A stretch of DNA of 39,283 nucleotides from JBKDZL01 sp047971145 (lineage in GTDB: Bacteria > Bacillota_I > Bacilli_A > Erysipelotrichales > Erysipelotrichaceae): assembly GCA_047971145.1 (NCBI GenBank), contig JBKDZL010000084.1, positions 1 through 39,283 on the forward strand, read 5' to 3'. The notes beneath the pieces were generated by a model. It ran no database searches. It was given only the letters and a program-made list of their open reading frames with translations, and had not been told where the DNA came from. Of the stretch, positions 8,884-17,371 are shown in pieces (the first letter of the stretch is position 1; each line of letters starts with the position of its first letter). The translations under genes were made by a program, and so were the position numbers.

Positions 8884-8922
8884 AGATTTAGGTATAAAAA
8901 GCTTTATTGGTAATAAATAGGT

Positions 8923-10053
8923 ATGGAGAAAAAGTTGATTTGCCCTCGCTGCAACAACACAAATCCTGCCTATTTTTATTTAGGTAGCAAAGGATATTAT
9001 TGTCGTAAGTGTATTGGTTTTTCACAAAGTTTAATAGCTCAGAGCTTAGAATTTGATGCTGTAATTCCAATTGAGAGTGAATATCAATTGCCTTTTGAAC
9101 TTTCTGCCAAGCAAATAAAAGCTGCAGAAATTGTCAAAAACAACTATCAAAATAATAATATCTTAGTTTATGCAGCTTGTGGCGCCGGTAAGAGTGAGTT
9201 AATGTTACCACTAATCAAAGATGCTTTATCTAAAGGATATATTGTCGGTTGGGCCATACCTAGAAGATCAGTTGTGATTCAATTGGCTCAAAGATTACAA
9301 GAATATTTTAATTCTATTAAAGTGATTAGTGTTTGTCAGGGTTATACTGATGTCATTTTTGCTGATTTGATTATTTGTACAACTTATCAACTTTATCGCT
9401 ATACCAAGTATTTTGATTATTTAATTATTGATGAGCCTGATGCTTTTCCTTTTAAAAATAATGAATTATTACAAAATATTGCTTTAAATTCTTATAAAAA
9501 TAAATTAATATTCTTGACTGCGACACCTGATGATTTTGTCTTAAGTAAGTATGATATTAAAGTAGAACTATTTGCTAGAGCTCATGGTTATGATTTAATT
9601 GTTCCAGAAATTAAGCAAACAATTAAATATTTTGATATTTTAGTTTTATTTAATTTAATAAGAAAAAACACTGGAAAATTATTAGTTTTCATTCCGACAA
9701 TTAAATTGACCAAACAATTGTATTATCTTTTTAAATCATTTTTTAAATGTCAGATGATTACATCATTAACTAATAATAAAGATGAAACTATTAGTGATTT
9801 TATTGAGAGTGATAAAATGGTTTTATTTTCTACTACTATTTTAGAGCGAGGAGTAACAATACCTAATGTTAATGTTGTGGTTTTTAGAGCCAATCATATT
9901 GTATTTGATACCGCAAGTTTAGTGCAAATGACAGGTAGGGTTGGTAGAGTTGTGGATTATCCTGATGGCGATTGTTTTTTTATAGTAAATCAAAAAAGTA
10001 GCGAGGTTAGTGAATGTCTAAATTTATTAAAAGATATGATCAAAAATGCTTAA
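8923..10053 (+). CDS. comFA: ComFA-like DNA helicase/translocase
   Basis: Superfamily 2 ATPase that helps drive transforming single-stranded DNA across the membrane in naturally competent Gram-positive bacteria. Residues 1-33 hold a ComFA-type four-cysteine zinc finger (C7, C10, C27, C30). Walker A is AACGAGKS (K90). Walker B is IIDEPDAFPF, DEPD at 170-173 where other ComFA proteins commonly have DEVD. The C-terminal helicase domain has LERGVTIPNVNVVVF and QMTGRVGRV. At 376 residues it is shorter than the Bacillus subtilis protein but has all core motifs. The start has only a weak AGGT. It overlaps comFC by 40 bases. Confidence 0.9.
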   Translation: MEKKLICPRCNNTNPAYFYLGSKGYYCRKCIGFSQSLIAQSLEFDAVIPIESEYQLPFELSAKQIKAAEIVKNNYQNNNILVYAACGAGKSELMLPLIKDALSKGYIVGWAIPRRSVVIQLAQRLQEYFNSIKVISVCQGYTDVIFADLIICTTYQLYRYTKYFDYLIIDEPDAFPFKNNELLQNIALNSYKNKLIFLTATPDDFVLSKYDIKVELFARAHGYDLIVPEIKQTIKYFDILVLFNLIRKNTGKLLVFIPTIKLTKQLYYLFKSFFKCQMITSLTNNKDETISDFIESDKMVLFSTTILERGVTIPNVNVVVFRANHIVFDTASLVQMTGRVGRVVDYPDGDCFFIVNQKSSEVSECLNLLKDMIKNA

Positions 10054-10652
10054 TTTGTGGGGAATATTTAGATAAAATCATAAATATTAGGACTTTTTTC
10101 GTAAATAGTGACATAATATGTTGCAATTGCCGGCAAATGTTAGTATTATTAGATGGTATTGTAGTGTTGAGTGAAGTAAGGATTAAGGCAGTATATCAGT
10201 ACAATGACTTTTATCAAAAGCTTATTGTTCAGTACAAAGATTTTGGGGATGAAGCTCTTGCAGATGTTATCCTATATCCATTTGCTAAAAGGATACGCAG
10301 GCAATACCTTGATTATACCCTAGTGGGTATACCATCTAGTTACAACAAGTTACAAAAAAGAGGATTTTCTCATATTAAGAAAATGTTTTCTCAGTTGAAA
10401 TTAGATTACCAAGAAGTTTTTATTAAAGATGACTTTGATCAAAAACAACAAAATTACCAACAACGCTTATTAATTGAAAAACATATTCATTTAATAGAAC
10501 CGTTGAATTTAAAAGGAAAGATCCTTTTGGTTGATGATGTTGTAACAACAGGTGAAACTATTAAAGTTTGTGCTAACTTGTTAAAAGAAAAGGGTTATCA
10601 TGTAGAGGCACTGGTAGGTGCTATTTCACAGAGATGGTGTAACAAGAAGTAA
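10014..10652 (+). CDS. comFC: ComFC-like phosphoribosyltransferase-fold protein
   Basis: Competence-associated protein with a type I phosphoribosyltransferase fold that partners ComFA. The N-terminus has a double zinc-ribbon pattern (CLICG and CCNC), and the PRPP loop is ILLVDDVVTTGETI. The IPSSYNKLQKRGFSH segment is also typical. It starts at ATG 10014 inside the 3' end of comFA, with GAGG at 10003-10006. The ComFA-ComFC pairing in this order is as in other Bacillota. Only these two uptake genes are visible here, so whether the cell is transformable cannot be judged. Confidence 0.9.
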   Translation: MSKFIKRYDQKCLICGEYLDKIINIRTFFVNSDIICCNCRQMLVLLDGIVVLSEVRIKAVYQYNDFYQKLIVQYKDFGDEALADVILYPFAKRIRRQYLDYTLVGIPSSYNKLQKRGFSHIKKMFSQLKLDYQEVFIKDDFDQKQQNYQQRLLIEKHIHLIEPLNLKGKILLVDDVVTTGETIKVCANLLKEKGYHVEALVGAISQRWCNKK

Positions 10653-10675
10653 CTTAAAGCTTGAAAGGAGAAACA

Positions 10676-10882
10676 ATGCAAGCAAAAGTAAAATGGTTTA
10701 ATGCCGAAAAAGGATTTGGATTTCTTGACTATGATGGAAAAGATATCTTCGTACATTTTTCACAAATTGAAGGTGACGGATTTAAAACTTTAGAAGAAAA
10801 TGATGTTGTTGAGTTTGAAATCTTTGAAACTGACAAAGGTGAACAAGCTAAAAATGTTAGAAAAGTAGTAGAAGGAGAATAA
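10676..10882 (+). CDS. Cold-shock protein, first copy
   Basis: Small OB-fold single-stranded nucleic-acid-binding protein acting as an RNA chaperone. The 68 residues carry KWFNAEKGFGFL, which includes RNP1, and DIFVHFS, RNP2. I start at ATG 10676 because AAAGGAG (10664-10670) lies 5 bases upstream; an in-frame TTG at 10661 precedes that ribosome site and is unlikely. It lies 23 bases after comFC with no terminator between, so it may be co-transcribed with the competence genes. Confidence 0.95.
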   Translation: MQAKVKWFNAEKGFGFLDYDGKDIFVHFSQIEGDGFKTLEENDVVEFEIFETDKGEQAKNVRKVVEGE

Positions 10883-10884
10883 GA

Positions 10885-11082
10885 ATGACTGGAAAAGTTA
10901 AATCATTTAACAAAGTTAAAGGATATGGTTTTATCGTTTGTGAAGACAACAGTGAACTATTCTTTCACTTTTCTGATTTAGTTATGGACGGATTTAAAAC
11001 TATTGAACCTGATACAGCAGTTGAGTTTGTAGTAAGCGAAACTGACCGTGGGTTACAAGCTAAAGAAGTAGTTAAAGTTTAA
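10885..11082 (+). CDS. Cold-shock protein, diverged second copy
   Basis: A second CspA-family protein of 65 residues, two bases after the first. RNP1 is KGYGFI and RNP2 is ELFFHFS. It resembles the first copy through the shared DGFKT segment and the C-terminal TDRGLQAKEV, so tandem duplication is likely. The ligand-stacking Trp7 of the first copy is replaced by Ser (VKSFNK), which should alter RNA affinity. AAGGAG at the 3' end of the first copy serves as ribosome site, so the two are translated together. Confidence 0.92.
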   Translation: MTGKVKSFNKVKGYGFIVCEDNSELFFHFSDLVMDGFKTIEPDTAVEFVVSETDRGLQAKEVVKV

Positions 11083-11093
11083 TAACAAAAAAC

Positions 11094-11122
11094 AAAGTCA
11101 CACTTAATAGTGTGGCTTTTTT
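11094..11122 (+). terminator. Rho-independent terminator
   Basis: An 11-bp stem with one G-T pair (11094-11104 with 11109-11119), a 4-nt loop and a T run follow the second cold-shock gene. A-rich sequence on the other side could let it also end the opposing RpiR gene. Confidence 0.8.
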
Positions 11123-11179
11123 AATGCAAATTTTATTAATTGAATAAGAATAAATAAGTTAAATAATATTATCGATAGT

Positions 11180-11938
11180 TTAAGATGCTAATTTAGCTAA
11201 TATTATTTCAATAAATACAAACATAATAGCTTGATCATCTAGAAATGATGAAATAGCTGCCTGTGATATACAAGGAAGTAAAAATGGGAAATCAGCATGT
11301 TTTAAATACTTTTGATTATTAGTCATGGTAATAACAGCCAATTTAGCTTTTGATTTTGAAATGGATTTAATAAAATCATCATAAATTTTACTATCAGCAA
11401 AAACTGTAAATAAGATAATTAGATCGCCCTCTTTAAAGGTTTCCTCTAAGATGTAAACAAGTGCCATATCTGTTATCGCTTCAGCATCGACATCAATTTT
11501 AGACATTCGATAACGCATTTGCATAGCTGATAAACCAGTTCTATTGTTGCCAATTATTTTGACTCTTTTTGCAGATTTTATTTCTTTTGCCAGATTTTCA
11601 ATATCTTCTGTTTTTATAAAATCACTTAACTGCCTAATAAAGCCGCTATATAATGAAGGAATAGCAGTGACTATATCAAGATTTTCACTATCATTAGCAT
11701 CATACTTGCCAGAAATAATGCACCTTGAAAGTTCGTACTTAAATTCTGAAAATCCTTTATAGCCAATTTTTTGACAAAAACGAATAATTGCAGCTTTTGA
11801 AGTTTTAGTTCTTTTGGCTATTACGCCTATTGATAAATGCATGACCTCACTGGGTCTTTTTTTGATAAAAGTATAAATAATTAAATCAACATTTGTATAT
11901 TTACTTTTAAAATTTTCTAATCTTTGTATTGGGTTCAT
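11180..11938 (-). CDS. RpiR-family sugar-responsive regulator (PTS/sulfatase locus)
   Basis: Transcription factor with an N-terminal HTH_6 domain (residues 1-75, including IIRFCQKIGYKGFSEFKYEL) and a C-terminal SIS domain (about 100-240) that binds a sugar phosphate. It is 252 residues, a normal length. It diverges from the PTS EIIC gene across a 205-base spacer that holds two inverted repeats, so it probably controls the EIIC-sulfatase operon and perhaps itself. The ligand is likely the phosphorylated sugar brought in by that EIIC; this is inference. Confidence 0.9.
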   Translation of the reverse strand: MNPIQRLENFKSKYTNVDLIIYTFIKKRPSEVMHLSIGVIAKRTKTSKAAIIRFCQKIGYKGFSEFKYELSRCIISGKYDANDSENLDIVTAIPSLYSGFIRQLSDFIKTEDIENLAKEIKSAKRVKIIGNNRTGLSAMQMRYRMSKIDVDAEAITDMALVYILEETFKEGDLIILFTVFADSKIYDDFIKSISKSKAKLAVITMTNNQKYLKHADFPFLLPCISQAAISSFLDDQAIMFVFIEIILAKLAS

Positions 11939-12043
11939 ATAATTATATTACTCAACTTTCTTATTAAATAATAAAAAACATCTTATCACTATTATAATTA
12001 TAGTCTAAATCAAAATCTTGTAAACTAAAAATCACTGTAAAAT

Positions 12044-12077
12044 AAAACTAGTTTCAAAAAATATTGAAATTAGTTTT
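12044..12077. promoter_or_regulatory. Inverted-repeat operator, site 1
   Basis: Two 14-base arms (12044-12057 and 12064-12077) match at 13 of 14 positions around a 6-base spacer. The right arm overlaps the -35 of the EIIC promoter. It is the best candidate operator for the divergent RpiR regulator. Confidence 0.6.
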
Positions 12078-12092
12078 AAACTATGTTAATAT
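12064..12092 (+). promoter_or_regulatory. EIIC-sulfatase promoter
   Basis: TTGAAA (12064-12069), a 17-base spacer and TAATAT (12087-12092) make a plausible promoter with a transcription start near 12099. Both candidate operators touch it. Confidence 0.55.
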
Positions 12093-12097
12093 AAATT

Positions 12098-12111
12098 TGA
12101 AAAAAGTTTCA
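12098..12111. promoter_or_regulatory. Inverted-repeat operator, site 2
   Basis: TGAAA-N4-TTTCA is a perfect 5-base inverted repeat at the predicted transcription start. The right arm of site 1 contains TGAAA (12065-12069) and its left arm contains TTTCA, so the same regulator may bind both. Confidence 0.45.
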
Positions 12112-12143
12112 GCATTCATTAAAAAGCAAAGGAGGGATATTTT

Positions 12144-13427
12144 ATGCAGAAATTTATGGATGTATTAGAGAGTAAGTTGTTGCCACTTGGAGCAAAGCTT
12201 TCAGAAAATCGTTATTTAAAAGCAATAAACAAAGGATTTATCATTATTATGCCATTAACTATTTTCGGTTCTATATTTGCTCTAATAGCTAATTTTCCAA
12301 TTGTTGAATGGACAAATTGGCTAAGTAGTACAGGACTTAGTGGTTGGGTATCGCTGCCATTTAAGTTTACAGTAGATTTAATCGCACTTTATACGGTCAT
12401 CGCAATTGGTTATTCGTTTACAAAGCAAGAAGGTTATGATGGTTTTTCTGGCGGGCTTGCTGCACTACTGGCATTTTTAATTGTAACTCCACTGGCCCAA
12501 ATAGTAGCAAAGGATGATAGTGTTATTACTGCGATTTCTATGAATTGGTTAGGAGCAAAAGGTTTATTTGTCGCAATGATTGTTGGGATTTTATCTTCAT
12601 TGATTTTTATTTTCTGTAACAAGAAGGGTTGGATTATTAAATTACCTGAGGGTGTACCTCCGATGGTTTCCAAATCTTTTAGTTCTTTAATTCCAATTGC
12701 TATTATTGGTACTATATTTTTATTTATTGCTTATTTGTTTTCTTTAACAAGTTATAATAGTATCCATGTTTTAGTTTATACTTTTATTGCATTGCCACTT
12801 CAACAAGTGGGAGGAAGTTTTGGTGGTATGATTGTATTTACTATCGCACTTCATCTACTTTGGTTTTTTGGAATTCATGGTGGTAATATTGTGGGGTCAA
12901 TTTCTAATCCGATATTATTACCCTTAGCTTTAGAAAATTTAGCAGTATTTCAAGCAGGAGGAGTACCAAGTAATATCTATACTACAGCTTTTAAGAGCAC
13001 ATATCAATTTGGTGGTTCTGGCATGACTATTGCTTTAGTAGTGATGATGATTTTTATAGGTAAATCACAAAGATATAAAGCATTAGGTAAACTAGCTTTG
13101 CCTGCAAATATTTTCTATATTAATGAGCCTGTTGTTTTTGGAACTCCAATTGTTTTAAATACTACCTTAATTATTCCATTTATATTAGCACCTTTGATTA
13201 CAGGTATTCTAGCTTATGGATTAACGATAATTGGTGTTCTACCAGTATTAATAGGTTATCAAATTCCATGGACAATGCCACCGATTATTAGTGGGTTTAT
13301 TCAAGGTGGTTGGCAAGTGGCTTTATATCAATTATTTAGTTTGTTCTTAACTTTAGCAATTTATTACCCATTCTTTAGAATTATTGATAAACAAGCTAGT
13401 ATAGAAGAAACAGAATTGAATAATTAA
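12144..13427 (+). CDS. PTS EIIC permease, lactose/cellobiose family (first)
   Basis: Membrane channel subunit of a sugar phosphotransferase system. The 427 residues hold about ten hydrophobic segments, with hallmark features of the Lac (cellobiose/diacetylchitobiose) family: an N-terminal MDVLESKLLPLGAKLSENRY, an LWFFGIHGGNIVG loop and the NEPVVFGTPIVLN motif. AAGGAGG precedes the start. No EIIA or EIIB domain is fused or adjacent, so these must come from elsewhere in the genome. The sulfatase follows 32 bases downstream, probably in the same transcript. The substrate is unknown; the neighbour suggests a sulfated oligosaccharide or amino sugar. Confidence 0.93.
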   Translation: MQKFMDVLESKLLPLGAKLSENRYLKAINKGFIIIMPLTIFGSIFALIANFPIVEWTNWLSSTGLSGWVSLPFKFTVDLIALYTVIAIGYSFTKQEGYDGFSGGLAALLAFLIVTPLAQIVAKDDSVITAISMNWLGAKGLFVAMIVGILSSLIFIFCNKKGWIIKLPEGVPPMVSKSFSSLIPIAIIGTIFLFIAYLFSLTSYNSIHVLVYTFIALPLQQVGGSFGGMIVFTIALHLLWFFGIHGGNIVGSISNPILLPLALENLAVFQAGGVPSNIYTTAFKSTYQFGGSGMTIALVVMMIFIGKSQRYKALGKLALPANIFYINEPVVFGTPIVLNTTLIIPFILAPLITGILAYGLTIIGVLPVLIGYQIPWTMPPIISGFIQGGWQVALYQLFSLFLTLAIYYPFFRIIDKQASIEETELNN

Positions 13428-13459
13428 TACTATCATTAATTTAAAAAGAAAGGTAAATA

Positions 13460-14935
13460 ATGGAAAAAACAAATATAATTTATTTTGTTGGAGATCAAAT
13501 GCGTAATGATTCTTTGCATCACATGGGGTGTGAAGCATCAATAACTCCAAATTTAGATGATATACTTAAAGATGGTATCTCATTTGAAAATGCTTATTGC
13601 CAAAATCCTGTTTGTGTGCCATCTCGTTGTAGTTTTATGAGTGGATTATATCCTCATACAACCGGACACAGAACTATGCATTATCTTCAAGATGAGAGTG
13701 AGCCAAATTTCTTAAGAACTATGAAAAATAATGGTTATGAAGTTATTTGGGTTGGGAGAAACGATATTGTTCCAGCTAATCGTAGTAAGGTGGATTATTG
13801 TGATATTTACTTTGATGGAATAGAGTATAAAGATAATAAGGAATTTACTCATTTTGGCAAACAATTTCCCAAAACACAAAAAGAAGTTGATGAAACTAAA
13901 TCAGGGTTTTATTCACATTTTATTGGCAAAATAAGTCAAGAACAAGCAAGGTCGAATTATAATGGTATGGTTGCTAATGATTGGAATTGCGTTGAGAGTG
14001 CTTTAAGATATTTAGAAGAAAGAAAAAGTGATAAACCATTCTTTTTATATTTAACAATTTCATTCCCTCATCCACCTTATGCTTGCGAAGAACCTTGGTT
14101 TTCTAGTATAGATAGAAGCAAAATTGAAACTAAAAGACCTAGTGCATTAACATTAGATAAACCATCTATGCTAAAAGGAATTTGTAGAAATCAAAATTTG
14201 GAAAATTGGTTGAAAGAAAACTATATAGAAATGAAATCAACATATTTAGCTATGGTATCAAGATTTGATTATCAATTTGGTATGTTAAAAAAGCAATTAA
14301 AAGATCTTAATCTTTATGATAACAGTAATATTTTTGTTTTTGCTGATCATGGAGATTATACTGGTGATTATAGCATTGCTGAAAAAGTTCAAAATTGTTT
14401 TGAAGATCCAATATCTAACATTCCTTTATTAATTAAGCCTGCCAAACAATTTTCTTGTAAACCTAGGAAATCAAAAGCTCTAGTAGAACTTGTAGATTTG
14501 TGCGAAACTGTCTGTGATATGACAGGTATCAAAACAGAATATGTACAATTTGGTAAATCATTATTACCGGTATTAGCAGGATCAGAAGATCATAAAGATG
14601 CAGTATTTTGTGAGGGGGGAAGAATCCATGGAGAAACATGGGCTATGGAATTAGGTCATGATTCTAAATCACAATACTGGCCTAGACTGCATGAGCAAGG
14701 AAAAGAAGGAGCTGAGCATACTAAGGCTACGATGATCCGAATGGAAAATCTGAAATATATTCGTCGCTTATATGAAAAAGATGAATTGTATGATTTAGAA
14801 AAAGATCCTTTAGAGCTAACAAATTTAATAGATGATAACAGTTATCAAAAACAGCTATTAAAACTTAAAGAAAGGATGTTGATGTTTTATCAAGAAACTT
14901 CGGATATAGTTCCCAATAGAAAAGATATTAGATAA
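13460..14935 (+). CDS. Cytoplasmic Cys-type sulfatase
   Basis: Formylglycine-dependent sulfatase of the alkaline phosphatase superfamily, 491 residues. The maturation motif is CVPSR at residues 52-56, so Cys52 becomes formylglycine. Metal-site residues are visible as D12 in VGDQMRND and D296-H297 in FADHGDYTGD, with K309 close behind. There is no signal peptide, so it should act inside the cell. Many characterised glycan sulfatases are exported, which makes the coupling to a PTS permease notable. AGAAAGG precedes the start. The likely activator is the anSME at 4895-5992. The exact sulfate ester cannot be read from the sequence. Confidence 0.9.
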   Translation: MEKTNIIYFVGDQMRNDSLHHMGCEASITPNLDDILKDGISFENAYCQNPVCVPSRCSFMSGLYPHTTGHRTMHYLQDESEPNFLRTMKNNGYEVIWVGRNDIVPANRSKVDYCDIYFDGIEYKDNKEFTHFGKQFPKTQKEVDETKSGFYSHFIGKISQEQARSNYNGMVANDWNCVESALRYLEERKSDKPFFLYLTISFPHPPYACEEPWFSSIDRSKIETKRPSALTLDKPSMLKGICRNQNLENWLKENYIEMKSTYLAMVSRFDYQFGMLKKQLKDLNLYDNSNIFVFADHGDYTGDYSIAEKVQNCFEDPISNIPLLIKPAKQFSCKPRKSKALVELVDLCETVCDMTGIKTEYVQFGKSLLPVLAGSEDHKDAVFCEGGRIHGETWAMELGHDSKSQYWPRLHEQGKEGAEHTKATMIRMENLKYIRRLYEKDELYDLEKDPLELTNLIDDNSYQKQLLKLKERMLMFYQETSDIVPNRKDIR

Positions 14936-14952
14936 TCTTGAAAGTCAGACTT

Positions 14953-15497
14953 GAGTCTGTAAAAAACTATGTGTAAATAGTCCTCCATTGGTAAAATAAA
15001 AATAACTACCGAAGGAGGACTTTTAAAATGAGTAAAAAACAATTAATCAAAATGTAATAGAAGAATATGATATAAAATTACCAACTGATATAACTAATCA
15101 TTGAAATGTTTATTAGATGATACCCTACAAGAAATATTAGTTCCACCATATAAGACAAATATCACTATGCCTTTAAGTTTTGGTATGGTAATTGGAATGA
15201 GATTTGTAGTATGTTTAATTATGTGCCAGAATTAAGAAAGCTGATGTATACCACTAATGTGATTGAGAGTTAAAATATTGGTTATAGAAAAATTCACTAA
15301 TAATGAAAGGTATTTCTTAGTGATGAGATTTTATTCAAGTCTATAGAGTATCTTTGAAGAGTGAATCTAGAAGCTTATTGATAGAGCTTATCATTGCGAT
15401 AAGATTATAAAAACAGTCATTATCTTATTATTCAAGATAATTATTAAATAATTCTACTTATGGAATTAGCTATTTACACAAAAATATTTACAGGCCC
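14953..15497 (+). mobile_element. Decayed, internally deleted IS256-family element
   Basis: This otherwise gene-free stretch is bounded by 28-base inverted terminal repeats (14953-14980 and 15470-15497) that agree at 22 of 28 positions. The flanking octamers TCAGACTT (14945-14952) and TAAAACTT (15498-15505) agree at 6 of 8, as expected for an eroded 8-base target duplication. Inside, a transposase start survives with its ribosome site GAAGGAGG, and the 3' part encodes the IS256 signature YVPELRKLMYTTNVIES. The element is 545 bases; full IS256 relatives are about 1.3 kb, so the middle is gone. Confidence 0.8.
15028..15440 (+). pseudogene. IS256/mutator-type transposase remnant
   Basis: The open frame begins MSKKQL and then shifts to read NQNVIEEYDIKLPTDITN, followed after another shift by LKCLLDDTLQEILVPPY, as at the N-terminus of IS256 transposases. 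The catalytic core is missing. The text resumes at about 15209 with the C-terminal YTTNVIES signature followed by in-frame stops and RKIH. At least two frameshifts, several stops and a large deletion rule out function. Confidence 0.8.
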
Positions 15498-15520
15498 TAA
15501 AACTTAATAGGATGGTTTTT

Positions 15521-17362
15521 TTATATTTTTAAGTAAATTAGTAAAGTTGAAATATCAGAGGGATTAATTCCACTAATACGGCTGGCTTGAGCTAAGTTTG
15601 TAGGTCTGATGGTACTTAGTTTTTGTCTAGCTTCTAATGATAGATGTAAAACAGTATCATAATTAAATTGCTCAGGTATTTTAATGTTATCAAGTTCTTT
15701 AAGTTTTTGAGCTTCTCTTTTGGCTTTATTGATGTAGCCTTCATATTTAGCACTTATTTCTATTTGTTTTAAAACATCATTGTCATATTGTAAGTTCATG
15801 AATTCTTTTATTTTTAAGATTTCGACATGAGGTCTTTTTATTATTTGGAGTAAAGAATTGTCGCCTAAAGGTTTTTCCCAATTAAATGATTTTAAATAAT
15901 CACTTATTTCTCTGATTGATACAGCCTTTGTATTATTAAAGAAATCAAACGCTAGCTTTACTGCTTTTTGTTTCTTTAAATAAATATCGTAGCGTTTTTG
16001 ATTAATAGAACCAATTTGATAAGCTTTTTCACTTAATCTCACATCAGCATTATCGTGTCTTAGTAATAAGCGATATTCTGCTCTTGATGTTAAAAGACGA
16101 TAAGGCTCTTGAGTACCTTTAGTAATTAAATCATCAATCATTACTCCAATGTAAGCTTCATCACGATTAAGAATAAAGGGTTTTTTCTTATCCAGTTTTA
16201 AAACAGCATTAATACCAGCCATTAATCCCTGTCCTGCTGCTTCTTCATAACCACTAGTGCCATTAATTTGTCCGGCACTATAGAGGTTATTTATTTTTTT
16301 AGATTCTAAGGTCGCTTTAAGTTGTAAGGGATCAATCGCATCATATTCAATCGCATAAGCATATTTAACTATTTCAGCCTTTTCTAAGCCTACTAATGAG
16401 TGAACCATAGCTTCTTGAATATCATAAGGAAGTGACGTAGAAAATCCTTGGATGTAAGTTAAATCATTATCGGCAGTCTCTGGTTCGAGAAATATTTGAT
16501 GACGTTCTTTATCACTAAAGCGTACTAACTTATCTTCAATTGATGGACAGTATCTCGGTCCTACACCTTTTACTACCCCTGAGTACATACTTGATTTACT
16601 CAAGTTATCATTAATTATTTTATGAGTTTGTTCATTAGTATAAGTTAAATAACAAGGCAATTGTTTTTTAAAAGGCAGAATATCGGTTGTTAAGTATGAA
16701 AAACTTAGGAAATCTTCACTTCCTGCTTGAAGGGTAGTTTTAACAAAATCAATACTACTAGTTTTAACACGAGGTGGAGTACCTGTTTTAAGCCTGAAAG
16801 TATTAATACCTAAGGCGTTTAACTTTTTAGTTAATAAGCTTGTGGTGGGTTGATTTTCAGGTCCCATTTCAGTGACTTGATCACTTACCATAATTTTACT
16901 AGTTAAAAAAGTTCCAGTGGTTAAAATAACAGTTTTTGCATAAATATCTTTGTTAGTTTTAACCCCGATTATTGTATTGTTTTCCACAATTAAGTCTTTA
17001 ACCATAGCTTCTAGAATCTCTAAATTCTCTTGTTTTTCTAAAGTTTTTATCATTAGCTTAACATACTCTAGTCTATCTGATTGAACTCTTAAAGATTGAA
17101 CACCAGGCCCCTTAGTGGTATTCAACATTTTAAATTGTAAAGCAGTTTTATCGGCATTAATGCCCATTTGTCCACCTAGTGCATCAATTTCTCGTACTAC
17201 TATCCCCTTAGCAGGGCCACCAATACTAGGGTTACAAGGCATACTACCAATCATATTTTTATTTAAAGTTATTAAAAGGGTTTTCTTAGCCATTCTTGCA
17301 GCAACTAAACAAGCTTCAATACCAGCATGGCCTCCACCAACTACAATTACATCATATTTCAT
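15521..17362 (-). CDS. mnmG: tRNA U34 carboxymethylaminomethyl synthesis protein MnmG
   Basis: FAD-dependent enzyme (GidA) that, with MnmE, modifies the wobble uridine of several tRNAs. The N-terminal GGGHAGIEAC is the dinucleotide-binding loop, and GSMPCNPSIGGPAKG and the TGTPPR region are characteristic. The C-terminal helical domain has ISGINPSD. At 613 residues it is close to the usual length. It is the last gene of a minus-strand run and lies 9 bases after the TraX-like gene. No clear terminator is visible between its stop and the decayed IS end. The partner mnmE is not in the window. Confidence 0.97.
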   Translation of the reverse strand: MKYDVIVVGGGHAGIEACLVAARMAKKTLLITLNKNMIGSMPCNPSIGGPAKGIVVREIDALGGQMGINADKTALQFKMLNTTKGPGVQSLRVQSDRLEYVKLMIKTLEKQENLEILEAMVKDLIVENNTIIGVKTNKDIYAKTVILTTGTFLTSKIMVSDQVTEMGPENQPTTSLLTKKLNALGINTFRLKTGTPPRVKTSSIDFVKTTLQAGSEDFLSFSYLTTDILPFKKQLPCYLTYTNEQTHKIINDNLSKSSMYSGVVKGVGPRYCPSIEDKLVRFSDKERHQIFLEPETADNDLTYIQGFSTSLPYDIQEAMVHSLVGLEKAEIVKYAYAIEYDAIDPLQLKATLESKKINNLYSAGQINGTSGYEEAAGQGLMAGINAVLKLDKKKPFILNRDEAYIGVMIDDLITKGTQEPYRLLTSRAEYRLLLRHDNADVRLSEKAYQIGSINQKRYDIYLKKQKAVKLAFDFFNNTKAVSIREISDYLKSFNWEKPLGDNSLLQIIKRPHVEILKIKEFMNLQYDNDVLKQIEISAKYEGYINKAKREAQKLKELDNIKIPEQFNYDTVLHLSLEARQKLSTIRPTNLAQASRISGINPSDISTLLIYLKI

Positions 17363-17371
17363 ATTTAATTA

